From: Ruegeria marina | GTDB taxonomy: Bacteria > Pseudomonadota > Alphaproteobacteria > Rhodobacterales > Rhodobacteraceae | Reading direction: 5' to 3' | DNA length: 64,000 bases | Assembly: GCF_900101475.1 (NCBI RefSeq) | Contig: NZ_FMZV01000006.1 | Location: 168,634 to 232,633, forward strand | Shown: positions 9,170-18,097 of the stretch, one piece after another | Position numbering within the stretch: position 1 is the stretch's first letter | How the letters are laid out: each line of letters begins with the position of its first letter | Notes under the pieces: generated by a model | The model's input: only the letters and a program-made list of their open reading frames with translations | Told to the model about the DNA's origin: nothing | The model's database searches: none | Translations under genes and position numbers: made by a program

Positions 9170-9841
9170 ATGCGCCGAGTATTGTTTCTGCTGATCTTCG
9201 GGGTTTCCGGCCTCGCTATTCTGCTGTCACTGGGGACCTGGCAGGTACGTCGGCTGGCCTGGAAGGAAGCTCTGCTGGCCGAGATCGACAGCCGCATCGC
9301 GGGCGCGCCTGCACAACTGCCCCAGCACCCTGACCCGGAACGGGACAAGTACCTACCCGTTGCGGTAAGCGGGTCCTTCGGCCCGCAGGAACTGCATGTG
9401 TTGGTCTCGGTGAAAATGGTGGGGCCGGGCTACAGGGTCATCGCGCCTTTTGTCACCGACACGGGCAACCGCATCATGATCGACCGTGGGTTCATCACAA
9501 CCGAAGCCAAGCAGACCCGGCGCGACCCGGGACCGATGGAGATTGCCGGCAACCTTCACTGGCCGGATGAGATAGACGGCTATACACCGGAGCCGGATCT
9601 CAAGTCGAATATCTGGTTCGCCCGCGATGTCCCGGCGATGGCTGCGGCACTGGGAACCGACCCTGTTCTGTTGGTCGCCCGCGACCGGACCGACCCCGGC
9701 GTAACGCCGCTGCCGGTCGATACCGCCGGCATTCCGAACGACCACCTGCAATATGCAATCACCTGGTTCGGGCTGGCCCTAGTCTGGGCCGCCATGACCA
9801 CCCTGTTCCTGTGGCGCGGCCGCGCCCGCACGAAAGGCTGA
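9170..9841 (+). CDS. SURF1 family protein
   Basis: Membrane factor for heme A insertion into oxidase subunit I. 223 residues with helices at both ends (about 5-22 and 196-214), the classic SURF1 layout. Seen: LGTWQVRRLAWKE after the first helix, GPGYRVIAPF and the conserved IMIDRGF near residues 103-109, and HLQYAITWFGLAL before the last helix. It sits just after the ctaC-ctaE operon, which fits its role. Called Shy1 or Surf1 in other organisms; I assign no symbol. Confidence 0.93.
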   Translation: MRRVLFLLIFGVSGLAILLSLGTWQVRRLAWKEALLAEIDSRIAGAPAQLPQHPDPERDKYLPVAVSGSFGPQELHVLVSVKMVGPGYRVIAPFVTDTGNRIMIDRGFITTEAKQTRRDPGPMEIAGNLHWPDEIDGYTPEPDLKSNIWFARDVPAMAAALGTDPVLLVARDRTDPGVTPLPVDTAGIPNDHLQYAITWFGLALVWAAMTTLFLWRGRARTKG

Positions 9842-9846
9842 TACCA

Positions 9847-11238
9847 ATGAAATACATCTCGACCCGGGGCCAGGCGCCTGAACTGTCCTTCGAAGAGGCG
9901 ATGCTGACTGGGCTTGCCCGCGATGGGGGTTTGTATCTGCCCGCGGAAATCCCGACGCTGAGCCAGGGCGAGATCGCCGCGCTCGCCGGGCTGCCTTATG
10001 AAGAGATCGCGTTCCGCGTGATGTGGCCCTTTGTCAGCGGTTCGTTTTCCGAAGAAGAATTCAAGGGAGCCATCGCCCGCGCCTATGCCGGCTTCGGTCA
10101 TGCAGCCCGCGCACCGCTGAAGCAGCTGAACGAGAACCACTTCCTTCTCGAGCTTTTCCACGGGCCCACGCTGGCCTTCAAGGATTTCGCCATGCAGCTG
10201 ATCGGCCAGCTGTTCCAGCTGGCTCTGGAACGGAGGGGCGAGACGGTGACCATCGTCGGCGCCACCTCCGGCGACACCGGCTCGGCCGCGATCGAGGCAT
10301 TCCGCGGGCTCGATGCGGTCAATGTCTTCATCCTGTTTCCCCACGGCCGCGTCAGCGAGGTGCAGCGCCGCCAGATGACCACGCCGGCGGATGGTAACGT
10401 GCATGCGCTGGCACTGGATGGCGATTTCGATGATTGCCAGGCGCGGGTCAAGGACATGTTCAATGACTTCACCTTTCGCGACGGGGTCCGGCTGGCCGGT
10501 GTGAATTCGATCAACTTCGCGCGGGTTCTGGCGCAGGTTGTCTATTATTTCTCTGCTGCCACCAGCCTCGGCGCACCACACCGCAAGGTCAGCTTTACCG
10601 TGCCTACCGGCAATTTCGGCGACATTTTCGCGGGCTATATCGCCAAGCGCATGGGCCTGCCGGTGGACCGGCTGGTTGTCGCGACCAACCAGAACGACAT
10701 CCTGCACCGCTGCCTTTCGGGGCAGGGGTATTTCAAGGGTGAAACGATTCCCTCCATCAGCCCGTCCATGGATATCCAGGTCTCGTCAAACTTCGAACGG
10801 GCCCTTTACTACGCCTATGGCGAAGACGGGAGCGCCGTGGCGCAGTTGATGGACGAGTTGAAATCGGGCGGTTTCAACGTCAGCCAGGGCGCGATGGAGA
10901 GCCTGCACGAGACCTACAGTTCCGGCCGCGCCTCGGAAGAGGAAACGCTGGCGACGATCACGGCAACCCTCGCGGCCAGCGGCGAACTGCTCTGTCCTCA
11001 CTCGGCAGTGGGCGTGAAAGTCGCCGAAGAGGCGCGCAAGGGCGACCATGTTCCAATGATCACACTCGCCACTGCGCACCCGGCAAAGTTCCCGGCGGCG
11101 GTCGAAAAGGCCAGCGGCGTGTTTCCGCCCCTTCCCCCGCGCATGTCCGACCTGTATGAACGTCCGGAACGGCTGACCCGCATCGCCAACGATCTGGCGG
11201 CCATCCAGGACCATATCAGAGGGCAAATCGCCGAGTGA
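9847..11238 (+). CDS. thrC: Threonine synthase
   Basis: PLP enzyme turning O-phospho-homoserine into threonine and phosphate. 463 residues. Seen: MKYISTRGQAPELSFEEA at the N-terminus, the PLP lysine in TLAFKDFAMQ near residue 111, GATSGDTGSAA for phosphate binding, and NSINFARVLAQ. The ATG at 9847 is preferred over an upstream in-frame ATG that overlaps SURF1. It starts 5 bases after the SURF1 stop, and its own stop overlaps the next start (GTGA). Confidence 0.96.
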   Translation: MKYISTRGQAPELSFEEAMLTGLARDGGLYLPAEIPTLSQGEIAALAGLPYEEIAFRVMWPFVSGSFSEEEFKGAIARAYAGFGHAARAPLKQLNENHFLLELFHGPTLAFKDFAMQLIGQLFQLALERRGETVTIVGATSGDTGSAAIEAFRGLDAVNVFILFPHGRVSEVQRRQMTTPADGNVHALALDGDFDDCQARVKDMFNDFTFRDGVRLAGVNSINFARVLAQVVYYFSAATSLGAPHRKVSFTVPTGNFGDIFAGYIAKRMGLPVDRLVVATNQNDILHRCLSGQGYFKGETIPSISPSMDIQVSSNFERALYYAYGEDGSAVAQLMDELKSGGFNVSQGAMESLHETYSSGRASEEETLATITATLAASGELLCPHSAVGVKVAEEARKGDHVPMITLATAHPAKFPAAVEKASGVFPPLPPRMSDLYERPERLTRIANDLAAIQDHIRGQIAE

Positions 11239-12497
11239 CTGTAAGACAAGACCAACTGGCCAACGGCTTTCGCATCGTCAGCGAGCATATGCCGGGCCTG
11301 CAATCGGCCGCCATCGGCATCTGGGTGACAGCGGGCGGCCGCCACGAGCGGATCGAACAGAACGGAATCGCTCATTTCCTTGAACACATGGCGTTCAAGG
11401 GCACGAAGCGACGTTCGGCGCTGGAGATTGCCGAGGCAATCGAGGATGTGGGCGGTTACATCAACGCCTACACCTCGCGTGAGGTCACAGCCTACTACGC
11501 GCGCGTGCTGAAAGAGGACGTAGGACTGGGGCTCGACGTGATCGGGGACATCGTGCTGAACCCGGTGTTCGACCCGCGTGAGATCGAGGTCGAGCGGGGC
11601 GTGATCCTGCAAGAGATCGGACAGGCGCATGACACGCCCGACGACATCATCTTCGATTGGCTCCAGGAAGAAAGCTATCGCGACCAGCCGCTGGGCCGGA
11701 CCATCCTGGGACCGGTCGAACGCGTGCGGTCCTTCTCGCGCGATGATCTGTCCGCATTCGTGTCGGAACATTACGGCCCCGAACAGATGATCCTGTCCGC
11801 CGCCGGTGCGGTCGATCACGACGAGCTGGTGCAAATGGCCTCGGAAATGTTCGGTCACCTCAAGCCGCGCAAGGGGCTTGTCCCCGCGCCGGCCCGGTTT
11901 ACCGGGGGCGAGGCGCGGCACGACAAGGCCCTGGAACAGGCGCATTTCGCCCTTGCTTTCGAAGGTCCGGGGTATCGCGAAAATTCCATCTATACCGCAC
12001 AGATCTATTCTTCCGCGCTTGGGGGCGGCATGTCCTCGCGGCTGTTCCAGGAAGTGCGCGAGGTGCGCGGCCTCTGCTATACGATCTTTGCCCAGACCGG
12101 TGCCTACGCCGATACCGGAACGACCACGATATACGCGGGAACCAGCGCCGAGCAACTCGGAGAACTGGCGGCGATCACCATCGACGAGATGAAGCGCGCC
12201 GCCGATGACATGTCCGAGGCCGAGGTTGCCCGTGCACGTGCCCAGATGAAGGCCGGAATGCTGATGGGGCTGGAAAGCCCGTCGAACCGGGCCGAACGGC
12301 TGGCGCGGCTGGTCCAGATCTGGGGCACCGTGCCGTCGCTGGAAGAGACCATTGCCCGGATTGACGCGGTCACGACCGCGGATGTCCGCGCCTTTGCCGA
12401 GACCATGGCCATAACCGCGCCGGCGGCCCTGGCTCTGTATGGTCCGGTCTCGGGCGCGCCTGGACTGGCGGAGTTGCAGGAGAGGCGCGCGGCGTGA
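11235..12497 (+). CDS. M16 family zinc peptidase (MPP/PqqL-like)
   Basis: Inverse-zincin metallopeptidase resembling the mitochondrial processing peptidase beta subunit. 420 residues. Seen: the HxxEH motif in HFLEHMAFKGT near residues 47-57, a distal conserved glutamate about 75 residues later in EVERGVILQE, and the C-terminal half with LGGGMSSRLFQEVREVRGL. Start is GTG at 11235, overlapping the thrC stop. The thrC-M16 peptidase-acetyltransferase order is common in Rhodobacterales. Substrate unknown. Confidence 0.93.
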   Translation: MTVRQDQLANGFRIVSEHMPGLQSAAIGIWVTAGGRHERIEQNGIAHFLEHMAFKGTKRRSALEIAEAIEDVGGYINAYTSREVTAYYARVLKEDVGLGLDVIGDIVLNPVFDPREIEVERGVILQEIGQAHDTPDDIIFDWLQEESYRDQPLGRTILGPVERVRSFSRDDLSAFVSEHYGPEQMILSAAGAVDHDELVQMASEMFGHLKPRKGLVPAPARFTGGEARHDKALEQAHFALAFEGPGYRENSIYTAQIYSSALGGGMSSRLFQEVREVRGLCYTIFAQTGAYADTGTTTIYAGTSAEQLGELAAITIDEMKRAADDMSEAEVARARAQMKAGMLMGLESPSNRAERLARLVQIWGTVPSLEETIARIDAVTTADVRAFAETMAITAPAALALYGPVSGAPGLAELQERRAA

Positions 12498-13081
12498 TGC
12501 TGTTGGGCAGGCGCAAGCTGAAACTCGAGACCGAGCGGCTGAGCCTGCGCCCGCCCGTGCATTCCGACTATCGCGACTGGGCGGCGCTGCGCCGTGCCTC
12601 GGCGGCCTATCTTACCCCGTGGGAACCGTCCTGGGCGCCCGACCACCTCAGCCGCAAAAGTTTCACCAACAGGGTCTATTGGGCGCAGCGATCTGTCGCC
12701 AACGGCACTGCTGTTCCGCTTTTCCTGTTCCGGCGCGAGGATGACGTCCTCGTCGGTGCAATCACGCTCGACAATATTCGCCGTGGTCCCGCACAGGCCG
12801 GAACGCTGGGATATTGGACCGGGCAGAGCCATGCGCGGCACGGCTATATGCGCGAGGCGATCGGCGCAGTTGTGCATCATGCCTTCACGCGACTCGACCT
12901 GAGCAGGCTCGAGGCTGCCTGCCTGCCCGAGAACCAGCCCTCGCGTGGGCTGCTGGAAAGCTCGGGTTTCAAGTATGAAGGCGTCGCGCAATCCTACCTG
13001 CAAATCAACGGCCGCTGGCGCACGCATGTTCTTTATGCCGCCTTGCGCTCGGACAGGCGTGGTCGTACCGACGCCGGCTGA
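12497..13081 (+). CDS. GNAT acetyltransferase, RimJ/RimL-like
   Basis: 194 residues with the RimJ/RimL layout: LETERLSLRPPVHSDYRDWA at the N-terminus, GYWTGQSHARHGYMREAIGA for acetyl-CoA binding (about residues 109-128), and SRGLLESSGFKYEGVAQSYL near the end. The family acetylates ribosomal-protein N-termini or small amines; the substrate here is unknown. An immediately preceding GTG at 12494 is an alternative start. It overlaps the end of the peptidase gene, so the two are probably coupled. Confidence 0.88.
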   Translation: MLLGRRKLKLETERLSLRPPVHSDYRDWAALRRASAAYLTPWEPSWAPDHLSRKSFTNRVYWAQRSVANGTAVPLFLFRREDDVLVGAITLDNIRRGPAQAGTLGYWTGQSHARHGYMREAIGAVVHHAFTRLDLSRLEAACLPENQPSRGLLESSGFKYEGVAQSYLQINGRWRTHVLYAALRSDRRGRTDAG

Positions 13082-13422
13082 GGCCGTCAGGCATGCAGAA
13101 ACGCATCGGTACTTTCGTAGAAAGTGACGTGATCCATCCCCGATGCCGAAGCCTATGCTCGAGTATACCGAGGGAGGTGCGGCTTGGTACGGTTTCCCGA
13201 CATAGGATGACTTGGGTTTGACTAGAGCGACGAGCAATCCGCGGTTCGAGATAGCGTGGCGCGATTCGTTGAACCGCTTTCCCGAGATGCCCGTATCCTG
13301 TGCATCTACGAGGGAACACGCGAGATACAGCGCGAAGTCTTCGCCCGCGACCTTCCGGGGGGCTTGAGCAAGGTTCGACGAACGCTGGAAGCGTGCTACC
13401 CTCCCGGAAAGGAGGGATACGG
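13082..13422. other. 341-base gene-free interval with gene remnant
   Basis: No intact gene. It holds a decayed acyl-CoA dehydrogenase tail (listed separately) and, before it, interrupted reading frames with several stops. A good ribosome site, GGAAAGGAGGG, ends the interval in front of the next gene. Appears to be a deletion scar. Confidence 0.6.
13256..13366 (+). pseudogene. Remnant of acyl-CoA dehydrogenase C-terminus
   Basis: The frame reads SRDARILCIYEGTREIQREV followed by FARDLPGG. This matches the C-terminal signature of acyl-CoA dehydrogenases (RDARI-x-IYEGT-x-EIQR-x-x-x-ARxL). A stop lies about 30 bases upstream, and after the signature the frame runs into unrelated sequence overlapping the next gene. 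Only some 37 codons of a roughly 390-codon gene remain, so it is a broken fragment and not a functional small gene. Confidence 0.7.
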
Positions 13423-14247
13423 ATGTTGCGACCGCTTTTTTCTGTCTTGCTCGCCTTGGCAATGACCCCCGCAGGCGCACAGGAGCGTCGGCCAAGCCAC
13501 TGCATCGCGATCGCCGATGCCGCGCCGGGGGTTGAATACCTGCATCGGGCCAGTTGGCAATTGCCGGTGCCGGATTATTCGGTACGGATCAGTTATATCG
13601 CTCATGCGTCTTTCCTGCTTCAGACACAGGGCGGATTGACTGCAGTAACCGACTTCACGGGCTTCATCGGCACCGCGCCCCTGATCCCCGATGTCGTCAC
13701 GATGAACCATGCGCATGAAACGCATTGGACGGCCTTTCCCGATCCGGCGATTCCGCATGTCCTCGAAGGTTGGGGGGATTTCGGCGAAGGGATCGACCAC
13801 TATCTCGACCTCGGCGAGATGCTGGTTCGCAATGTCTCGACCGACATCAGATCCGATTTCACCGGTATCGAGCCCAATGGAAACTCCATCTTTGTCTTCG
13901 AGGTGGCGGGACTGTGCATCGGGCATCTTGGCCATTTGCATCATGTGCCCGACGATGCGCAATTTGCGGCCTTGGGGCGGCTCGATGTCGTGATGGCGGC
14001 GGTCGATGGCGGCACCACCATGTCTTTGCCCGAGATGATGCAGGTGCTCAGGCGGTTGAAATCATCGGTGGTGATCCCGATGCACTGGTTTTCAGGATAC
14101 TCGCTGAATGCATTCCTGGCTGGAATTGGCGATGAATTCGACATCCGGCGCGACGGTGCTTCCTCGATCGAGGTGAGCTTGCGCAATCTGCCGGATCGCC
14201 CCACCGTAGTTGTGCTGGAGCCGCGTTACCTGCGCCCTGATGAATAA
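13423..14247 (+). CDS. Exported MBL-fold metallo-hydrolase
   Basis: 274 residues with a Sec signal peptide (MLRPLFSVLLALAMTPAGAQ). Mature part has metallo-beta-lactamase features: YIAHASFLLQT as first strand, a histidine cluster NHAHETHW (about residues 96-103) in place of HxHxDH, GHLGHLHH near residue 169, a late aspartate in AAVDGG and MHWFSG near the end. Closest in feel to UlaG-like hydrolases. Start chosen at 13423 behind GGAAAGGAGGG; a longer frame would run through the acyl-CoA dehydrogenase remnant. Substrate unknown; periplasmic location inferred. Confidence 0.82.
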   Translation: MLRPLFSVLLALAMTPAGAQERRPSHCIAIADAAPGVEYLHRASWQLPVPDYSVRISYIAHASFLLQTQGGLTAVTDFTGFIGTAPLIPDVVTMNHAHETHWTAFPDPAIPHVLEGWGDFGEGIDHYLDLGEMLVRNVSTDIRSDFTGIEPNGNSIFVFEVAGLCIGHLGHLHHVPDDAQFAALGRLDVVMAAVDGGTTMSLPEMMQVLRRLKSSVVIPMHWFSGYSLNAFLAGIGDEFDIRRDGASSIEVSLRNLPDRPTVVVLEPRYLRPDE

Positions 14248-14286
14248 GGCTTGCCGGGCAAAAGGCGCTGCGGCATCACTGGTATC

Positions 14287-15723
14287 ATGACGCTCAATGA
14301 CGCCGACGCCCTGTTTGCCGCCCATCTTGACAGCCTGCTGCCCAAAGCTGTGCTGCGTCCTGTCGAACCGCGCTATCTGGCCGAGCCGCGCGGCCGCTGG
14401 AACGGGCGGGCCGGGGTGCTCGCCCTGCCGCGCAACGCGGAGGAGGTGGCTGTCCTGGTGCGTGCGGCATCGGCGTGGCGGGTGCCCGTGCTGCCCTATG
14501 GCGGTGGTACAGGGCTGGTCGGTGGGCAGATCATGCCGGAAGGGCCTGCGCCGCTTGTGATCTCGCTGGAGCGCATGAACCGAATCCGTGCCGTTTACCC
14601 AAGTGAAAACGTGCTGGTGGCCGAGGCTGGCTGTATCCTCGCCGATATCCGGGCTGCCGCTGCCGATGCGGGCCGCCTGTTCCCCCTGTCGCTCGCGGCC
14701 GAGGGTTCGTGCCGGATCGGTGGCAACCTGGCGACCAACGCGGGCGGGGTCAATGTGCTGCGATATGGCAATACCCGTGACTTGTGCCTGGGGCTTGAGG
14801 CCGTGCTGCCCAGCGGGCAGATATGGCATGGCTTGTCGCGGCTCAGGAAGGACAATACAGGCTATGACCTGCGGAATCTGCTGATCGGGTCGGAGGGGAC
14901 GCTTGGCATCATTACCGCCGCCGCGCTCAAGCTCTCGCCGGTGCCGGCCTCGATCGGAACCGCCATGCTCGCGGTGTCCTCGCCACAGGCAGCTCTTGAC
15001 CTGCTGGCCCTGGCCCGTGAGCAGGTGGGCGAGGCTGTCAGCGCCTTCGAACTGATCCACCGCCAGGGTCTCGATTTCCTGACCGAGGTCTTGCCGCAGG
15101 TACGCCAGCCGTTCCACACAACGCCAGAGTGGTGCATTCTGATCGAATTGGGCCTGTCAGGCGGCGCTGATGCTGGCGAAGCGCTTGAACGGCTGTTCGA
15201 GACGGGCAATGAGGCAGGGCTTGTGGAGGATGGTGTCATTGCCCGGAGCGAAGGGCAACGCAACGCACTCTGGACGGTCCGCGAACACCTGCCCGAGGCA
15301 AACCGTCTGATCGGCTCGGTGTCCAGCCACGATGTTTCGTTGCCCTTGTCTGCGATCCCCGATTTCATTCATCGGGCAGCTGAGGCCATCGCGGGCATCG
15401 GACCGTTCCGGATCAACAATTTCGGGCATCTCGGCGACGGGAACCTGCACTACAACGTCTTTCCGCCCAAAGGCCGCAGCCGAGCGGAATTTTCCGAAAT
15501 GGCCGATCCCGTGAAACGTGCCGTGCATGACATCGTGCATGACCTGGGCGGGTCCGTGAGCGCCGAACATGGAATCGGGCGGCTGAAGACGGACGATCTG
15601 GTCCGCTATGGCGACCCGGTAAAGCTGGTGGCCATGCGCGCAATCAAGGCGGCGATCGACCCGTGCGGAATCATGAACCCGGGCGCGGTTCTGGTCCCCG
15701 ACCAAAGGGGCGGCGCTGGCTGA
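14287..15723 (+). CDS. FAD-binding oxidase, GlcD / D-2-hydroxyglutarate DH type
   Basis: 478 residues of the PCMH/FAD-oxidase C family. Seen: the FAD loop LPYGGGTGLVGGQ (about residues 69-81), the second FAD segment GSCRIGGNLATNAGG, DNTGYDLRNLLIGSEGTLGI, and the C-terminal metal/substrate motifs NNFGHLGDGNLHYN and EHGIGRLK. These enzymes oxidise D-2-hydroxyacids and pass electrons to quinone or electron-transfer flavoprotein. No glcE/glcF partner is next to it, favouring a single-chain D-2-hydroxyglutarate or D-lactate type. Substrate not decided. Confidence 0.9.
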   Translation: MTLNDADALFAAHLDSLLPKAVLRPVEPRYLAEPRGRWNGRAGVLALPRNAEEVAVLVRAASAWRVPVLPYGGGTGLVGGQIMPEGPAPLVISLERMNRIRAVYPSENVLVAEAGCILADIRAAAADAGRLFPLSLAAEGSCRIGGNLATNAGGVNVLRYGNTRDLCLGLEAVLPSGQIWHGLSRLRKDNTGYDLRNLLIGSEGTLGIITAAALKLSPVPASIGTAMLAVSSPQAALDLLALAREQVGEAVSAFELIHRQGLDFLTEVLPQVRQPFHTTPEWCILIELGLSGGADAGEALERLFETGNEAGLVEDGVIARSEGQRNALWTVREHLPEANRLIGSVSSHDVSLPLSAIPDFIHRAAEAIAGIGPFRINNFGHLGDGNLHYNVFPPKGRSRAEFSEMADPVKRAVHDIVHDLGGSVSAEHGIGRLKTDDLVRYGDPVKLVAMRAIKAAIDPCGIMNPGAVLVPDQRGGAG

Positions 15724-15903
15724 AAACGGCGGCCCGTCGGAGTGGCAGATACGGTTCCGCGACTCGCAAGATTTCCGCGAAGTTTTTGCCCTTCGAGGTC
15801 GCGCCGGGTTGTTACAACAAAATGAATGCAGAAAACATGTTTTTTCTATGCATGGCGTCGAAGTTGGGTGAAACTGTTCTTCAGATCAGGGAGGAGGATC
15901 AGA

Positions 15904-16338
15904 ATGAAAAACCTCGTATTGGCCATGGGCCTTACTCTTTCAATGGCATCGGTTGCCTGGGCGGAAGGCCAGACCCACCATGTCGCCATCCATGTGGACG
16001 AGAACGATCCGCAGGTGATGAACATGGCGCTGAACAACGTGGCGAATGTTGCCAAGTATTATGAAAGCCAGGGCGACACTGTCATCGTCGAGGTTGTCGC
16101 CTATGGTCCGGGTCTCAACATGTACATCCCCGACAAAAGCCCGGTGGCGGACCGCATATCGGCCATGAGCCTCGAAATCCCGAACCTGTCCTTTGCTGCT
16201 TGCGGAAATACCAAGGCGGCGATGAGCAAGAAGGCGGGGCACGAGATCGAATTGATGGCCGAAGCGACTGTCGTGCCGTCGGGGGTTGTTCGGCTCATCG
16301 AATTGCAGGAACAGGGCTACGCCTACGTGCGTCCGTAA
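15904..16338 (+). CDS. Exported DsrE-family protein
   Basis: 144 residues: a signal peptide (MKNLVLAMGLTLSMASVAWA) then a DsrE/DsrF-like alpha/beta domain with VAIHVDENDPQVMNMALNN, a VVAYGPGL strand, one cysteine in FAACGNTKAAMSKK and VVPSGVVRLIELQEQGYAYV at the C-terminus. Periplasmic members of this family occur near sulfur-oxidation and copper genes; no such partner is visible here. Start at 15904 follows GGGAGGAGG. Probably monocistronic, ended by a palindrome shared with the convergent fasciclin gene. Confidence 0.85.
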   Translation: MKNLVLAMGLTLSMASVAWAEGQTHHVAIHVDENDPQVMNMALNNVANVAKYYESQGDTVIVEVVAYGPGLNMYIPDKSPVADRISAMSLEIPNLSFAACGNTKAAMSKKAGHEIELMAEATVVPSGVVRLIELQEQGYAYVRP

Positions 16339-16352
16339 GGTTCGGGAGCATT

Positions 16353-16375
16353 CGGGGCCGGATAATCCGGCCCCG
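16353..16375. terminator. Bidirectional palindromic terminator
   Basis: CGGGGCCGGA and TCCGGCCCCG are a perfect 10-pair stem with a TAA loop, midway between convergent DsrE-like and fasciclin genes. T-tracts are absent, so termination could be inefficient or Rho-assisted. Confidence 0.65.
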
Positions 16376-16386
16376 ACGCTGTAGGG

Positions 16387-16869
16387 TCAGCTCTGCGGCA
16401 GGATGACCTTGTCGATGACGTGAATGACGCCGTTGCTGGCCTCGATATCCGCCGTGGACACGGTCGCGTCGTTCACCATGACGCCGTTGTCCAGATCGAT
16501 GGTCACCGCACCGCCCTGAACGGTGGTTGCGGTCATGTCGTCGCTCAGATCAGTCGACATCACCTTGCCGGGTACGACGTGATAGGTGAGAACGGCTACC
16601 AGCTGGTCCTTGTTCTCCGGCTTCAGCAGGTTTTCGACGGTGCCTGCGGGCAGGGCGGCAAAGGCTTCGTCCGTGGGCGCGAAAACGGTGAAGGGGCCTT
16701 CGCCCTTCAGGGTGTCAACAAGACCGGCGGCCTGTACGGCGGCAACAAGGGTCGAGAACGAGCCCGCGCCTGCGGCGGTATCGACGATATCCTTGGCGCC
16801 GCCTCCCGCGCTGGCGGAGGTTGCAAAGAGGAAAGCGGTTGCAGTTACGAGTGCAGTCTTGCGAAACAT
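16387..16869 (-). CDS. Secreted fasciclin-domain protein
   Basis: 160 residues: signal peptide ending TSASAGGG, then one FAS1 domain with [20 protein letters not shown], the H1 motif [15 protein letters not shown] (about residues 74-88), YHVVPGKV, and the H2-like ending [16 protein letters not shown]1 domains mediate adhesion or extracellular protein contacts. Single-domain exported forms are common in marine alphaproteobacteria. Monocistronic, convergent with the DsrE-like gene. Confidence 0.93.
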   Translation of the reverse strand: MFRKTALVTATAFLFATSASAGGGAKDIVDTAAGAGSFSTLVAAVQAAGLVDTLKGEGPFTVFAPTDEAFAALPAGTVENLLKPENKDQLVAVLTYHVVPGKVMSTDLSDDMTATTVQGGAVTIDLDNGVMVNDATVSTADIEASNGVIHVIDKVILPQS

Positions 16870-16971
16870 TCCATAGCTCCTGTGCTAAAGCTGCCGGTCA
16901 TGGCATCGCAAAGGTTACGCACTGCCTTGCCCGCTGGATGACCGCCTGAACGGCGCACGGGTCCTTGACAC

Positions 16972-16997
16972 AAAAAACCTGCGGACTAAGCCACAGG
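16972..16997 (-). terminator. Intrinsic terminator of apt
   Basis: On the minus strand CCTGTGG and CCGCAGG form a 7-pair stem (one G-T pair) around CTTAGT, followed by TTTTTTG. It begins about 40 bases after the apt stop. Confidence 0.8.
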
Positions 16998-17037
16998 CTT
17001 TAGAGTTTTCCAGTCAACAATTCGTGAAGTTCCGTGA

Positions 17038-17577
17038 TCAAAGGCCTTCGAATTCGCAGAGCGCGTGCACGTCCATCCCCATATTTTCGAGCACATTGCG
17101 CCCGCCAAGTTCGGGCAGGTCGATGATGAAGGCGCAGGAGACGATTTCGCCTCCCAACCGTTCGATCAGTTTGATTCCGGCGGCCGCCGTTCCGCCAGTG
17201 GCCAGCAGGTCGTCGACCAGAAGAACCTTTTCGCCGGGTTGGATCGCGTCGTCATGGATTTCGACGATGGCTTCGCCATATTCCAGCTTGTAATCTTGGC
17301 TGATCGTGGTGCCGGGCAGCTTGCCCTTCTTGCGGATGGGGACAAAGCCGACCGATAGCTGGTGCGCGATGGCGCCGCCAAGGATAAAGCCGCGGGCCTC
17401 AAGCCCCACGACCTTGTCGATCCGCTCACCCGCATAAGGGTGCAGCATCTGGTCGATGGCTATTCGAAATCCGCGCGGATCAGCAAAAAGCGTTGTGACG
17501 TCCCGGAACATGATCCCTTCGTGCGGGAAATCGACGATGGTACGGATGTAGTCCCGGACGGATTTGGTTCTGGACAT
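17038..17577 (-). CDS. apt: Adenine phosphoribosyltransferase
   Basis: Salvages adenine with PRPP to give AMP. 179 residues, standard length. Seen: [20 protein letters not shown] near the N-terminus, [14 protein letters not shown], and the PRPP-binding loop [14 protein letters not shown] (about residues 120-133). Start at 17577 ([11 protein letters not shown]) rather than a long unconserved upstream extension. Its metabolic partner mtnP, which releases adenine, is on the same strand 678 bases upstream, now separated by a small opposite-strand gene. Confidence 0.96.
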   Translation of the reverse strand: MSRTKSVRDYIRTIVDFPHEGIMFRDVTTLFADPRGFRIAIDQMLHPYAGERIDKVVGLEARGFILGGAIAHQLSVGFVPIRKKGKLPGTTISQDYKLEYGEAIVEIHDDAIQPGEKVLLVDDLLATGGTAAAGIKLIERLGGEIVSCAFIIDLPELGGRNVLENMGMDVHALCEFEGL

Positions 17578-17863
17578 GCGGCATCCCTCGCTATGCTTTT
17601 TGACCTTTGTCGGTGTGGCGCAAGCCGAGCCGCTATTCAAGCGCGAAGACATGCCGGGAAAGCTGGACCCGCGACCTGACGCGGGCCCTTGCCTACTTGT
17701 TCCGTCGCGTTGAACTGTAGAACCGGTACAATGATCCGGGGAGCCAGCCGAGATGCGGTTTGACCCAATCATGACGGTCCTGAACAAGCAAGTTCTGTGC
17801 GGTATGCAGGTTCATTTGCCAATGCCTCCTTATTGTTGTTACGGTGCTGTTGCACCGACATAT
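17578..17863. other. Intergenic region upstream of apt and the RHH gene
   Basis: About 290 bases without a supportable gene. It contains a CCCGCG/CGCGGG inverted repeat at 17668-17685 (6-base loop) and a CGGTGC-TGTT-GCACCG palindrome at 17842-17857. It becomes AT-rich toward 17863. A frame open from 17753 through this stretch shows no conserved features and is more likely untranslated. Confidence 0.55.
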
Positions 17864-17893
17864 CATATGCTATGTATATACAATGCATATGCT
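17864..17893 (+). promoter_or_regulatory. Operator-like repeats before the RHH gene
   Basis: Two direct CATATGCT repeats (17864-17871 and 17886-17893) are 22 bases apart, about two helical turns. Exactly between them is a perfect TGTATATACA palindrome (17873-17882) that could include a -10 element. Repeats of this kind are typical operators of ribbon-helix-helix regulators. Autoregulation by the downstream protein is inferred. Confidence 0.5.
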
Positions 17894-17920
17894 GTGAATT
17901 CAACCGCAACGGATCTCGAA

Positions 17921-18097
17921 GTGTCAAAGAAAGAAACGAAATCGCACTCGAAAAAGGATTCTCAACTGGTCCTTCGGCTGGGCAAGAAGGAAAGGGACGA
18001 CTTCGTTGAGATGTGCAAGTCGCTCGATACCAGCGCAGCGCGGGAAATCCGGCGGTTCATCCGAACCTTCATGAAGGAACATGAAAAAGGTCAATAA
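17921..18097 (+). CDS. Small ribbon-helix-helix-like protein
   Basis: Basic protein of 58 residues from GTG 17921, starting MSKKETKSHSKKDSQ. Then come a strand QLVLRLGKKERDDF, helix VEMCKSLDTSAAREIRR and a second helix FIRTFMKEHEKGQ, the strand-helix-helix pattern of Arc/MetJ-type DNA-binding proteins. In-frame alternatives are GTG 17894 and ATG 17867; the latter would put the start inside the operator-like repeats. It lies between apt and mtnP on the opposite strand, in unusually AT-rich DNA, suggesting transfer. No toxin gene adjoins it. Function unknown. Confidence 0.6.
   Translation: MSKKETKSHSKKDSQLVLRLGKKERDDFVEMCKSLDTSAAREIRRFIRTFMKEHEKGQ

Noticed and set aside
13300..13422. Longer N-terminus for the exported MBL-fold protein
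   Set aside because: It would run through the acyl-CoA dehydrogenase remnant and destroy the signal peptide; the start at 13423 has a strong ribosome site.
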